Shown piece after piece: positions 1 through 5,352 of a stretch of 5,352 nucleotides of DNA; the stretch's first letter is position 1, and every line of letters begins with the position of its first letter. The DNA is taken from NCBI GenBank assembly GCA_021156265.1, contig JAJNBR010000220.1, positions 1 through 5,352 of the forward strand, read 5' to 3'. The stretch is from Flavipsychrobacter sp. (lineage in GTDB: Bacteria; Bacteroidota; Bacteroidia; Chitinophagales; Chitinophagaceae). The notes beneath the pieces are model-generated. The model saw only the letters and a list, made by a program, of their open reading frames with translations, made no database searches and was not told the origin of the DNA. The translations under genes and the position numbers were made by a program.

Positions 1-1634
1 GTATAGAGAAAGCATATAACGAACGGAATACTACCCAAAGCAGTACGATTATTGACGAGTATGTACGTAACTACCTCGAAGGTGAAGTGATGCCCGGCAT
101 TGAGAATGAGTATATGTACACGAAGGAAATGGTCCCGGCAATGAAAGTAGACGAGCTGAATACCCTTGCTAAACAATGGATGGCAGGCGACAATACGTTC
201 AGCCTGATAACCGGCCCTGAAAAAGCTGGTGTGAAACTGCCTACTAATGCAGAACTGGTAACGATGACCCAAAAAGGCTTGCAACAAACAGTGCAGCCTA
301 TGGAAGAAAAGGCCGTTGCTGCCAACCTGATGGAAAAGAAGCCTACGGCTCGAAAGATAGTGTCACAAAAAGCGGATAAGGATTTTGGTGCTGTCACCTA
401 TACACTAAGTAATGGTATTAAAGTAACGGTGAAGCCAACCGACTTCAAAAGCGATGAAGTGATCTTGACCGGCGTTAAGAAGGGTGGTACTAATAACTAT
501 GGTGTTGCCGATAAGTATAGCGCCCAGTATGCCGCCACAGTGGTAAATACAATGGGTGTGGCGGGTTTTGCTCCTACTGACCTTGAGAAAGTGCTGGCAG
601 GAAAGAACGCCCGCGCCTCTGCCGATATGGATAACATTCGTGTGCGTGTATCGGGTAGCAGCAGTGTGAAAGATATAGAGACCATGTTCCAGCTACTGTA
701 CCTGCGAATTATGGAGCCAAGGAAGGATGCAGAACTGTTCAATGCTTATAAGTCGAAGCAGAAGATGCAGCTGCAGTTTATGATGGCCAATCCGCAGTAT
801 GCGTTCATAGATACTACAGTGAAGGTACTTTACAATAATCATCCGCTGATGCCTAACATGGTGCCAAAGCCGGAGCATTTTGACGCGATCAATCTTGACA
901 GGGCGATCGACATCTATCGCAACGAGGTGGGTGGTGCCGATGGATACCATTTCTTTATTGTAGGTAACGTAGGTCAGGAATCAATAGTGCCATACCTGGA
1001 AACATACCTCGGCAGCATACCATCAAACAATGAAACGCCTTCGATAAAAGACAATGGTGTGCGGCCGGTAAAAGGAAAGATTAGAATGGAGGTGCACAAA
1101 GGCAAGGAACCGCAAAGCCTGATCATGGCTATGTGGCACGGCGATATCAAGTATTCGGAGGAACTGGAAATGGAGGCCGATGCTCTTACAGAAGTATTGA
1201 ATATTAAAGTGATCGAAGATCTAAGGGAAAAGCTCGGCGGAATATACGGCGGTGGATTCTACTCGCAGGTTACTAAAGAACCTTACCAGCGCTATTCCTT
1301 AGGCATGCAACTGCCCTGCGGACCTGAGAATGTAGAAAAGCTTTTGACGGCTGCAAAAGAGGAGATCAATGCTATAAAGGCGAACGGTCCAAGTGTAGAT
1401 GATTTGAATAAAGTGAAAAGCCAGTGGCACGAGAAACATCGGACTAACCTGAAAGAAAATGGTTACTGGAGTGGAAGAATGGAAGACGTTCTTTTCTGGG
1501 GCAATGACCGTGACCATGTGTTTGAATACGATAAGTGGATCGATAAGATCGAGCCGTCTGATATCAAAGAAGTAGCCAAAGACCTTTTTGAAGGAAATGA
1601 GTTCATTTCGATCTTATACCCCGAAGCGTCCTAA
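1..1634 (+). CDS. M16-family zinc peptidase (insulinase/pitrilysin-like), C-terminal part; 5' end outside window
   Basis: The frame is open from the left edge (first whole codon at base 3) to TAA at 1632-1634, giving 543 visible residues. Family members of this two-repeat type are usually about 930-950 residues, so some 400 residues are missing, including any signal peptide and the HxxEH zinc motif; catalytic competence cannot be judged here. The in-frame GTG at 87 is internal, because upstream codons read as typical M16 sequence (EYVRNYLEGE followed by PGIENEY). Visible residues 1-70 finish the second M16 subdomain, about 75-125 are the inter-repeat linker, about 128-325 the third subdomain and 335-543 the fourth. 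The third subdomain has no zinc motif, as is normal for the second half. LREKLGGIY (residues 407-415, codons 1221-1247) carries the Arg and Tyr, seven residues apart (R408, Y415), that correspond to the substrate-contacting pair of insulin-degrading enzyme. The family is normally exported and degrades peptides in the periplasm; that location is inferred. Confidence 0.95.
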   Translation, partial: IEKAYNERNTTQSSTIIDEYVRNYLEGEVMPGIENEYMYTKEMVPAMKVDELNTLAKQWMAGDNTFSLITGPEKAGVKLPTNAELVTMTQKGLQQTVQPMEEKAVAANLMEKKPTARKIVSQKADKDFGAVTYTLSNGIKVTVKPTDFKSDEVILTGVKKGGTNNYGVADKYSAQYAATVVNTMGVAGFAPTDLEKVLAGKNARASADMDNIRVRVSGSSSVKDIETMFQLLYLRIMEPRKDAELFNAYKSKQKMQLQFMMANPQYAFIDTTVKVLYNNHPLMPNMVPKPEHFDAINLDRAIDIYRNEVGGADGYHFFIVGNVGQESIVPYLETYLGSIPSNNETPSIKDNGVRPVKGKIRMEVHKGKEPQSLIMAMWHGDIKYSEELEMEADALTEVLNIKVIEDLREKLGGIYGGGFYSQVTKEPYQRYSLGMQLPCGPENVEKLLTAAKEEINAIKANGPSVDDLNKVKSQWHEKHRTNLKENGYWSGRMEDVLFWGNDRDHVFEYDKWIDKIEPSDIKEVAKDLFEGNEFISILYPEAS

Positions 1635-1650
1635 ATAAAAAAAGCTCGTT

Positions 1651-1684
1651 TTTAAGAAGCCCTCGTTTTCGAGGGCTTCTTAAA
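1651..1684. terminator. Bidirectional intrinsic terminator between convergent genes
   Basis: A perfect 15-bp inverted repeat (TTTAAGAAGCCCTCG at 1651-1665, its exact complement at 1670-1684) encloses a TTTT loop. It starts 17 bases past the M16 stop and ends 10 bases before the stop of the response-regulator gene on the other strand. The outer arm is A/T-rich, so the folded RNA has a run of U at the 3' side in either direction. On the minus strand an additional T-rich run (complement of the A-run at 1636-1643) follows. It sits in the only gap between two converging genes, which fits shared termination. Confidence 0.85.
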
Positions 1685-1693
1685 TTATACGGC

Positions 1694-2104
1694 TTAGCCA
1701 TGACACCATAGCCTGGCAATAGAATCAGTTATTTCTACCAGCTCACTGTAGGAGTTCGGCTTCGTAATAAAACAGTTAGCTCCCAACTCGTATGATACGT
1801 CCCGGTCTTTTTCAGATGAAGATGTGGTCAATACAACGATCGGAATCGGCTGATACACTTTGTCCTTTTTCAGCTCTTTCAATATCTCCCTCCCGTCCTT
1901 GCCCGGCATGTTCAGGTCTAGTAAGATAAGACTAGGCTGCTCCTGTGCCTGGCTGCCTGCCAGGTGTTGTATCAGGTGTTCGCCACTGGTAAGGAAGGTA
2001 TAGTCATGATGGTGCCTGTTCTCTAAAAATGCGTCACGTATCGACTCGCGATCGTCAACATCATCATCAACTATCAATACTGTGTGTTTCAGTTTGTGAT
2101 TCAT
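1694..2104 (-). CDS. Single-domain response regulator (CheY/Rcp1-like receiver)
   Basis: A 136-residue protein made of one receiver domain and nothing else. Numbered from ATG at 2104-2102, the acidic cluster is D13-D15 (TVLIVDDDVDD), the predicted phosphoacceptor is D63 in LILLDLNMPGKDG, the switch threonine is T93 in VVLTTSS, and the conserved lysine is K115 in FITKP. The long D(D)xxD start, LDLNMPGKDGREIL, LTTSS and the C-terminal IARLW resemble the Rcp1 group that partners phytochrome-type kinases. There is no DNA-binding, GGDEF or other output domain, so signalling must go by protein contact or further phosphotransfer. The ATG start lies two bases after the kinase TGA, suggesting translational coupling; a TTG at 2110 would overlap that stop by three bases and add only two residues, so ATG is preferred. 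No strong Shine-Dalgarno is seen. Family assignment is certain; the physiological output is unknown. Confidence 0.96.
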   Translation of the reverse strand: MNHKLKHTVLIVDDDVDDRESIRDAFLENRHHHDYTFLTSGEHLIQHLAGSQAQEQPSLILLDLNMPGKDGREILKELKKDKVYQPIPIVVLTTSSSEKDRDVSYELGANCFITKPNSYSELVEITDSIARLWCHG

Positions 2105-2106
2105 TC

Positions 2107-4977
2107 TCAAGCAGGTATTATGATAGTAAATATAGCTCCTTTGCCTAATTTACCACTGGCCAATATAGTGCCTCCGTGATTTTCGGCTATCTTTTTGCAA
2201 ATGGCCAGTCCAATGCCTGTGCCTTCATATTCTGTTTTGCCATGGAGTCGTTGGAAGATGGCAAATATCTTGTTGGCAAACTGGTTGTCGAAACCGATGC
2301 CGTTGTCGGCGAAATCGATCTTCAGGTATTTCTTTGCTTTGGCCAGTTCATATTGCTGTACCTCCGATGGGCGCAGGTATGAATGTGTGATGTGTATGCT
2401 CGGCTTAATGCCGTTTTTTACAAATTTCAACGAATTGCCAATCAGATTCTGAAACAATTGTCTGAATTGTGAAGGAACGATGTTGGCTACGGGAAGATCG
2501 TCAGATAGAACCGAGGCATCTTTCTCCTCTATTTTGTAGTCAAGTGTTTGTGTCACCTCTTGCAATATGGTTTGCAAGCTATATGGTTCGAAGCCTTTGG
2601 CGCCCGACAACAAGGAAATCGAAAGAAGATCGGATATCATGGCCTGCATGCGGCGGGCCGAGTTTATGATCTTTTCAAGGTATAACTTGCCGTCGTCGGA
2701 GAGGTTTGCATGTTGCGACGTCAGTAGCCTGTCGCCGAAGGTGGATATCTTTCGCAGTGGTTCTTTCAAGTCGTGACTAGCCACATAAGCATATTCTTCC
2801 AGGCTGGCGTTCGACTGTTGCAGCTGCAGGTTTTTACGGTACAGTTCCTGCTCCGCTGTCTCTTGTTCGGTTATATCTACAGACACGTTAAGCACATGCT
2901 CCACCTTGCCATGTTCGTCGCGGTCGAATACTGTGCCATATGTATGAAACCATCTGTAGGAGCCGTCCTGGTGTTTTAGCCGGTATTTGAATTCTGCAAT
3001 GATCTCCGGTGCTTCTCCGGCTACGAGGTTATTTGCCATTTCCAGCGCAGCTGTGTTTTTCTCGATGATAACCGGCAGGTCATCGGGATGCAACAACTCC
3101 AGCATAAAGGCCATTCCCTCATTCATTACCTGTTCTACACTGTGTCCCAGGATCTTTTCAAATGCGTTATTGATGTACGTGTATTTACCGGTCTTGATAT
3201 TGTAGGAAGCAATGAGCGACGGCGAGGTATTGGCGATCTTACCGATGAATTCCTGTTTTTCCCGCAAGGCTTGTTCTATAAGATGTTTTTTAGTGATATC
3301 CTGTACAGTACCAAGTAATTTAAACGCCTTACCATCGGTGTCGGTCATCACTTCGCCCCTGGCATGCAGGGTTTTGACCGTGCCGTCTTTTAAAACAATG
3401 CGGAAGTTAAAATCATAAGGTTTGGCGGACTTAATCGAGTCGGCTACTATTTGGCTGGTATGTGCATCATCAGGATGATTGAATGAAGCCACCAGCTCGG
3501 CGCTCAGCGGCGTACCGATCTCAAGTCCATAGATACGATATAATTCATCCGACCATTCAAATGTATTGTTCCGCAGGTCCCATACCCAGTTGCCCAGACC
3601 CGACAAAGCCTGTGCCTGTTTGTACAGTGAATCACTTCGCAGCAGCCGTTGTATCATATAGTGGCGGTCCGTCACGTCTATGATCGTACCTTTCATCATC
3701 TTCCGGCCATTAACTTCAGATACATTTCCCCGTGCCCAGATGATCTTTTCCTTGCCATTGACAAAGTGTCTGTACTCGCACTCGTATGCCCCGTTCTCTG
3801 TGATGGCTTTTTCCCGTGCCGTGGCCAGCCTTTCCCGGTCGGCAGGATGGATGCCTTTCAGTAATTCGTTCCGGTCCGGTTCGCCTTCTATTTCAAATAT
3901 CCTAAGGTATTGAGGAGTGGCAGTAACTTTGCTGGTTTCAATGTCTAGTACATAGCTGCCCATGTTTACCAGTTCCTGTGCTTCCAGCAACTGCTGTTCC
4001 CGTTGTTGTAATTCTTCTTCGGCGCGTTTTTGCTCATCTATATCGATGGCTACCCCGATCTTTTCCGTTATCCTGCCATCAGCAGAGCGGCGAAACACAG
4101 ACTCATAAGCGCGCATCCAGCGGTATCGTCCCTGCTTGTCACGTATGCGATATTCTACGGAGCGCGTTTCGCCATCTTGTACGTTGTCGAAGTTCCGCTC
4201 GTTCTCTATCAGCCGGTCTACATCCTCCGAATGAACAAGGAACTGTATTATTTCAGCACCCTGTTGGCGAAGGTCTTCTTCGGTGAAGCCCAGGCGCTGG
4301 GTCACCTTGTTATTGGTGTATAGCTCGCGTTGGTTGACGCGGTCGAACACATAAATGATACTTGGCGTGGTGTTGGCTACACTCTCAATAAAGTGTGCAT
4401 GGTCATTGATACGCTCCCTCAGTATCTGTATAAAAATGTTTGTGGATGATGTTTCAGAATAGGTGGCCAGCTCGGTGATCTCGCCGACAAGCGCCATTAT
4501 GCCGGGAACATCCGATGTGTACAGCGGCAGAAACTTGTACATGGCTTTGTTGCGAATGAAAGTTGCCAGTGTAATGTCTTCCGCTGCCACTTGTTCGCGG
4601 CCAACGATACCCAACTGGTCATTGAGCCAGCGCTGGGCCGATTCGTCAATATGCTGCTGTAGCCTGTTCTCTACCGCACAGGTCAGAAATTCAGAGTGGC
4701 TGGGGATGGAAATCTCCAATAGCTGGTCTTCCGAAATATGACTCAATTGTCTAAGTAGCGGTAGGTCTACCTCTTTTGAGATCTGCAATTGTTCCTTGAT
4801 GTAGTCTACAAGATGGTTATCGCGTAAAAACGCAGCGAACCCCGGCAGGTGTTCGAATACCAGCTGTTTTGTTTTCGCTTCGTGGCGTGTGCCGCTTTCA
4901 GTTGCTATCACTATTAGCCGATTTTTGAGGGCAGTGAAAATTTTAGGAACTAAAAAATACGAAACAGGACCCCACAT
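2107..4977 (-). CDS. Multi-PAS sensor histidine kinase (N-terminal helical module, 4 PAS, HisKA, HATPase_c)
   Basis: This 956-residue kinase ends at TGA 2109-2107. Domains in order: an unrecognised, mostly helical module (about 35-190), PAS1 (194-315), PAS2 (326-437), PAS3 (447-562), PAS4 (573-704), a helical linker (703-727), HisKA (728-793) and HATPase_c (835-956). The phosphoacceptor is H735 in ASHDLKEPLRK (codon 2775-2773). ATP-binding motifs are all intact: N box with N844 and N848 (FQNLIGNSLKF), G1 DNGIGF (891-896), F box around IFAIFQRLHG and G2 GTGIGL (919-924). The SHDLKEPLRK style matches phytochrome-class kinases, but the GAF/PHY light-sensing domains are absent. No transmembrane segment or signal peptide is visible, so it should be cytoplasmic. 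PAS ligands cannot be predicted by eye. There is no receiver domain fused to it; the separate regulator two bases downstream is its likely partner. The start is uncertain: ATG at 4977 gives the longest product, while GTG at 4911 (residue 23) is an alternative. Confidence 0.96.
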   Translation of the reverse strand: MWGPVSYFLVPKIFTALKNRLIVIATESGTRHEAKTKQLVFEHLPGFAAFLRDNHLVDYIKEQLQISKEVDLPLLRQLSHISEDQLLEISIPSHSEFLTCAVENRLQQHIDESAQRWLNDQLGIVGREQVAAEDITLATFIRNKAMYKFLPLYTSDVPGIMALVGEITELATYSETSSTNIFIQILRERINDHAHFIESVANTTPSIIYVFDRVNQRELYTNNKVTQRLGFTEEDLRQQGAEIIQFLVHSEDVDRLIENERNFDNVQDGETRSVEYRIRDKQGRYRWMRAYESVFRRSADGRITEKIGVAIDIDEQKRAEEELQQREQQLLEAQELVNMGSYVLDIETSKVTATPQYLRIFEIEGEPDRNELLKGIHPADRERLATAREKAITENGAYECEYRHFVNGKEKIIWARGNVSEVNGRKMMKGTIIDVTDRHYMIQRLLRSDSLYKQAQALSGLGNWVWDLRNNTFEWSDELYRIYGLEIGTPLSAELVASFNHPDDAHTSQIVADSIKSAKPYDFNFRIVLKDGTVKTLHARGEVMTDTDGKAFKLLGTVQDITKKHLIEQALREKQEFIGKIANTSPSLIASYNIKTGKYTYINNAFEKILGHSVEQVMNEGMAFMLELLHPDDLPVIIEKNTAALEMANNLVAGEAPEIIAEFKYRLKHQDGSYRWFHTYGTVFDRDEHGKVEHVLNVSVDITEQETAEQELYRKNLQLQQSNASLEEYAYVASHDLKEPLRKISTFGDRLLTSQHANLSDDGKLYLEKIINSARRMQAMISDLLSISLLSGAKGFEPYSLQTILQEVTQTLDYKIEEKDASVLSDDLPVANIVPSQFRQLFQNLIGNSLKFVKNGIKPSIHITHSYLRPSEVQQYELAKAKKYLKIDFADNGIGFDNQFANKIFAIFQRLHGKTEYEGTGIGLAICKKIAENHGGTILASGKLGKGAIFTIIIPA

Positions 4978-4996
4978 TCCAATTGGCCCGCCGCAT
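4943..4996 (-). other. Possible 17-codon upstream ORF overlapping the kinase start
   Basis: An ATG at 4996-4994 opens a 17-residue frame (MRRANWNVGSCFVFFSS) that ends with TAA at 4945-4943, in a different frame from the kinase and spanning its annotated ATG at 4977. It follows an A-rich stretch (GAAATAAAA), the kind of leader often used for initiation in Bacteroidota where Shine-Dalgarno pairing is weak, whereas the kinase ATG is preceded by CCAATTGGA. It might be a regulatory leader peptide, or chance. Short ORFs like this are common by chance, so confidence is low. Confidence 0.15.
4952..4982 (-). promoter_or_regulatory. Weak candidate Bacteroidota-type promoter overlapping the annotated kinase start
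   Basis: On the minus strand TTG (4982-4980) is followed after exactly 20 bases by TATTTTTT (4959-4952). The known Bacteroidota sigma factor consensus is TTTG or TTG near -33 and TAnnTTTG near -7, separated by about 19-21 bases. The match lacks the final G of the -7 box and the first T of the -33 box. If it is real, transcription would start near 4945, after the annotated ATG, and the kinase would have to begin downstream, for example at GTG 4911. A T-run makes a chance match likely. Confidence 0.22.
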
Positions 4997-5086
4997 TTTT
5001 ATTTCTACTATGAGATTGTACGAATTACATAAAAATCATACCGTTATGTATAAATGCCTGCATGGGGTTTTTCTAGTGGATGCGTT

Positions 5087-5103
5087 TGTTACAAAATGTT
5101 ACA
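5087..5103. repeat. Direct repeat TGTTACA x2 with 10-bp period
   Basis: TGTTACA occurs at 5087-5093 and again at 5097-5103, separated by AAA, so the copies lie one helical turn apart on the same DNA face. The first copy also sits inside an imperfect palindrome (TTTGTTACAAA, 5085-5095). The repeat lies between the kinase start and the stop of the upstream partial ORF, about 110 bases before the kinase ATG, where a regulator binding site would be plausible. The repeat itself is certain; the binding-site role is inferred. Confidence 0.5.
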
Positions 5104-5115
5104 GTTGGTACCGTT

Positions 5116-5352
5116 TTAAGCGGCATTTTTTGTTGCAAACGGTGGCCGGGCGAAATGCAGAATGCTTTCCTGTGGCGGGTTTGAGGCCGAATCTGTTTCA
5201 ATCTGTTTACATACCCCGACCCCTTGATGGTTAAGGGAGTTGAGGTAGTAAGTCAGCCGGTCGATTTGCCGGTTAACAGCGTCTTGCTGAAGCGGCCATT
5301 GGTAGCCAGCCTCCAGTTTGCAATCAAGTTCAATGGCCCTGAGTACCACGTA
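5116..5352 (-). CDS. Hypothetical protein, C-terminal fragment; 5' end outside window
   Basis: A minus-strand frame is open from the right edge of the window to TAA at 5118-5116, giving 78 visible residues. I do not recognise it. The first 40 or so residues (IELDCKLEAGYQWPL, then a helix-like stretch ending RLTYYLNSLN) look like genuine coding sequence, with charged and hydrophobic residues spaced as in amphipathic helices. The last 37 residues are rich in Pro, Ser, Ala and Gln and may be a disordered tail. A GTG at 5349 is possible as a start, but the frame continues beyond it, so truncation by the window edge is more likely. It is co-directional with the kinase, 138 bases upstream of its ATG, with no clear terminator between them. 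The opposing frame on the plus strand is also open over most of this stretch, so the call is tentative. Confidence 0.45.
   Translation of the reverse strand, partial: YVVLRAIELDCKLEAGYQWPLQQDAVNRQIDRLTYYLNSLNHQGVGVCKQIETDSASNPPQESILHFARPPFATKNAA
5190..5208. repeat. Direct repeat AATCTGTTT x2 with 10-bp period
   Basis: AATCTGTTT is present at 5190-5198 and 5200-5208 with a single base between copies. It lies in the 3' part of the tentative minus-strand fragment, where it encodes residues around KQIETDS. It has the same 10-bp spacing as the TGTTACA pair about 100 bases to the left. It may be a chance duplication or part of a phased protein-binding region; nothing further supports a function. 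Confidence 0.35.

Noticed and set aside
87..92. GTG-ATG at 87-92 as the start of the M16 gene
   Set aside because: The frame continues upstream to the window edge with residues typical of M16 proteins, and the missing N-terminal half shows this is an internal position.
71..397. Minus-strand 108-codon frame with many Ser, Phe and Ile
   Set aside because: It lies opposite clearly coding M16 sequence and reads as an antisense shadow; no motif or start signal supports it.
2108..2110. TTG as start codon of the response regulator
   Set aside because: It adds only two residues before an ATG that lies just after the kinase stop; ATG is the more usual start and leaves the receiver domain intact.
3978..4323. 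Overlapping plus-strand frames of about 100 codons opposite the kinase
   Set aside because: They are antisense to conserved PAS coding sequence and have compositions rich in Arg, Leu, Ser and His that are typical of shadow frames.
4906..4962. Membrane anchor or signal peptide at the kinase N-terminus
   Set aside because: The hydrophobic residues 6-24 are interrupted by Lys and Arg (K12, K18, R20), too short and charged for a membrane span.
5037..5048. Small hairpin (CATA, loop, TATG) followed on the minus strand by ATTTTT, as a terminator of the right-edge gene
   Set aside because: The stem is only four A/T-rich base pairs, too weak for a credible intrinsic terminator.
4983..5234. Plus-strand 83-codon frame (from TTG 4983, or ATG 5010) rich in Cys, Tyr and Phe
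   Set aside because: It has no initiation signal, its composition is unlike a soluble conserved protein, and it overlaps both the kinase upstream region and the more convincing minus-strand frame.

Overview
The window looks like chromosomal DNA from a member of the Bacteroidota, most plausibly a Chitinophagaceae-type organism. This is inferred from protein style: a long two-repeat M16 zinc-protease homologue, a soluble multi-PAS histidine kinase of the phytochrome-kinase (Cph1-like) class, an Rcp1-like single-domain response regulator, and weak Shine-Dalgarno signals. No rRNA, tRNA, CRISPR array, insertion sequence or phage gene was seen.

Layout from left to right. (1) Bases 1-1634, plus strand: the C-terminal 543 residues of an M16-family peptidase whose first half, including the expected zinc site, lies left of the window. 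(2) Bases 1635-1693: a short convergent intergenic gap with a perfect 15-bp hairpin that probably terminates transcription from both sides. (3) Bases 1694-2104, minus strand: a receiver-only response regulator. (4) Bases 2107-4977, minus strand: a roughly 956-residue histidine kinase with an uncharacterised helical N-terminal module, four PAS domains, HisKA and HATPase_c. (5) Bases 4978-5115: an upstream region with a 10-bp-period direct repeat but no convincing canonical promoter. A weak promoter candidate instead overlaps the annotated kinase start. (6) Bases 5116-5352, minus strand: the probable C-terminal end of an unidentified gene that enters from the right edge.

Kinase and regulator are two bases apart and almost certainly form a translationally coupled two-component pair. 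The kinase probably senses a cytoplasmic signal, since no membrane segment is seen, and passes phosphate to the regulator. The regulator has no DNA-binding or enzymatic output, so the pathway must continue through protein-protein contact or a further phosphotransfer partner outside the window. The M16 protein is convergent to this pair and there is no sequence reason to link them functionally.

The window is mostly ordinary. The points worth a second look are the A-B-B-A arrangement of PAS subtypes, the uncharacterised N-terminal module, the uncertain kinase start, and the phased repeats upstream. I did not find strong evidence of a new biological system.
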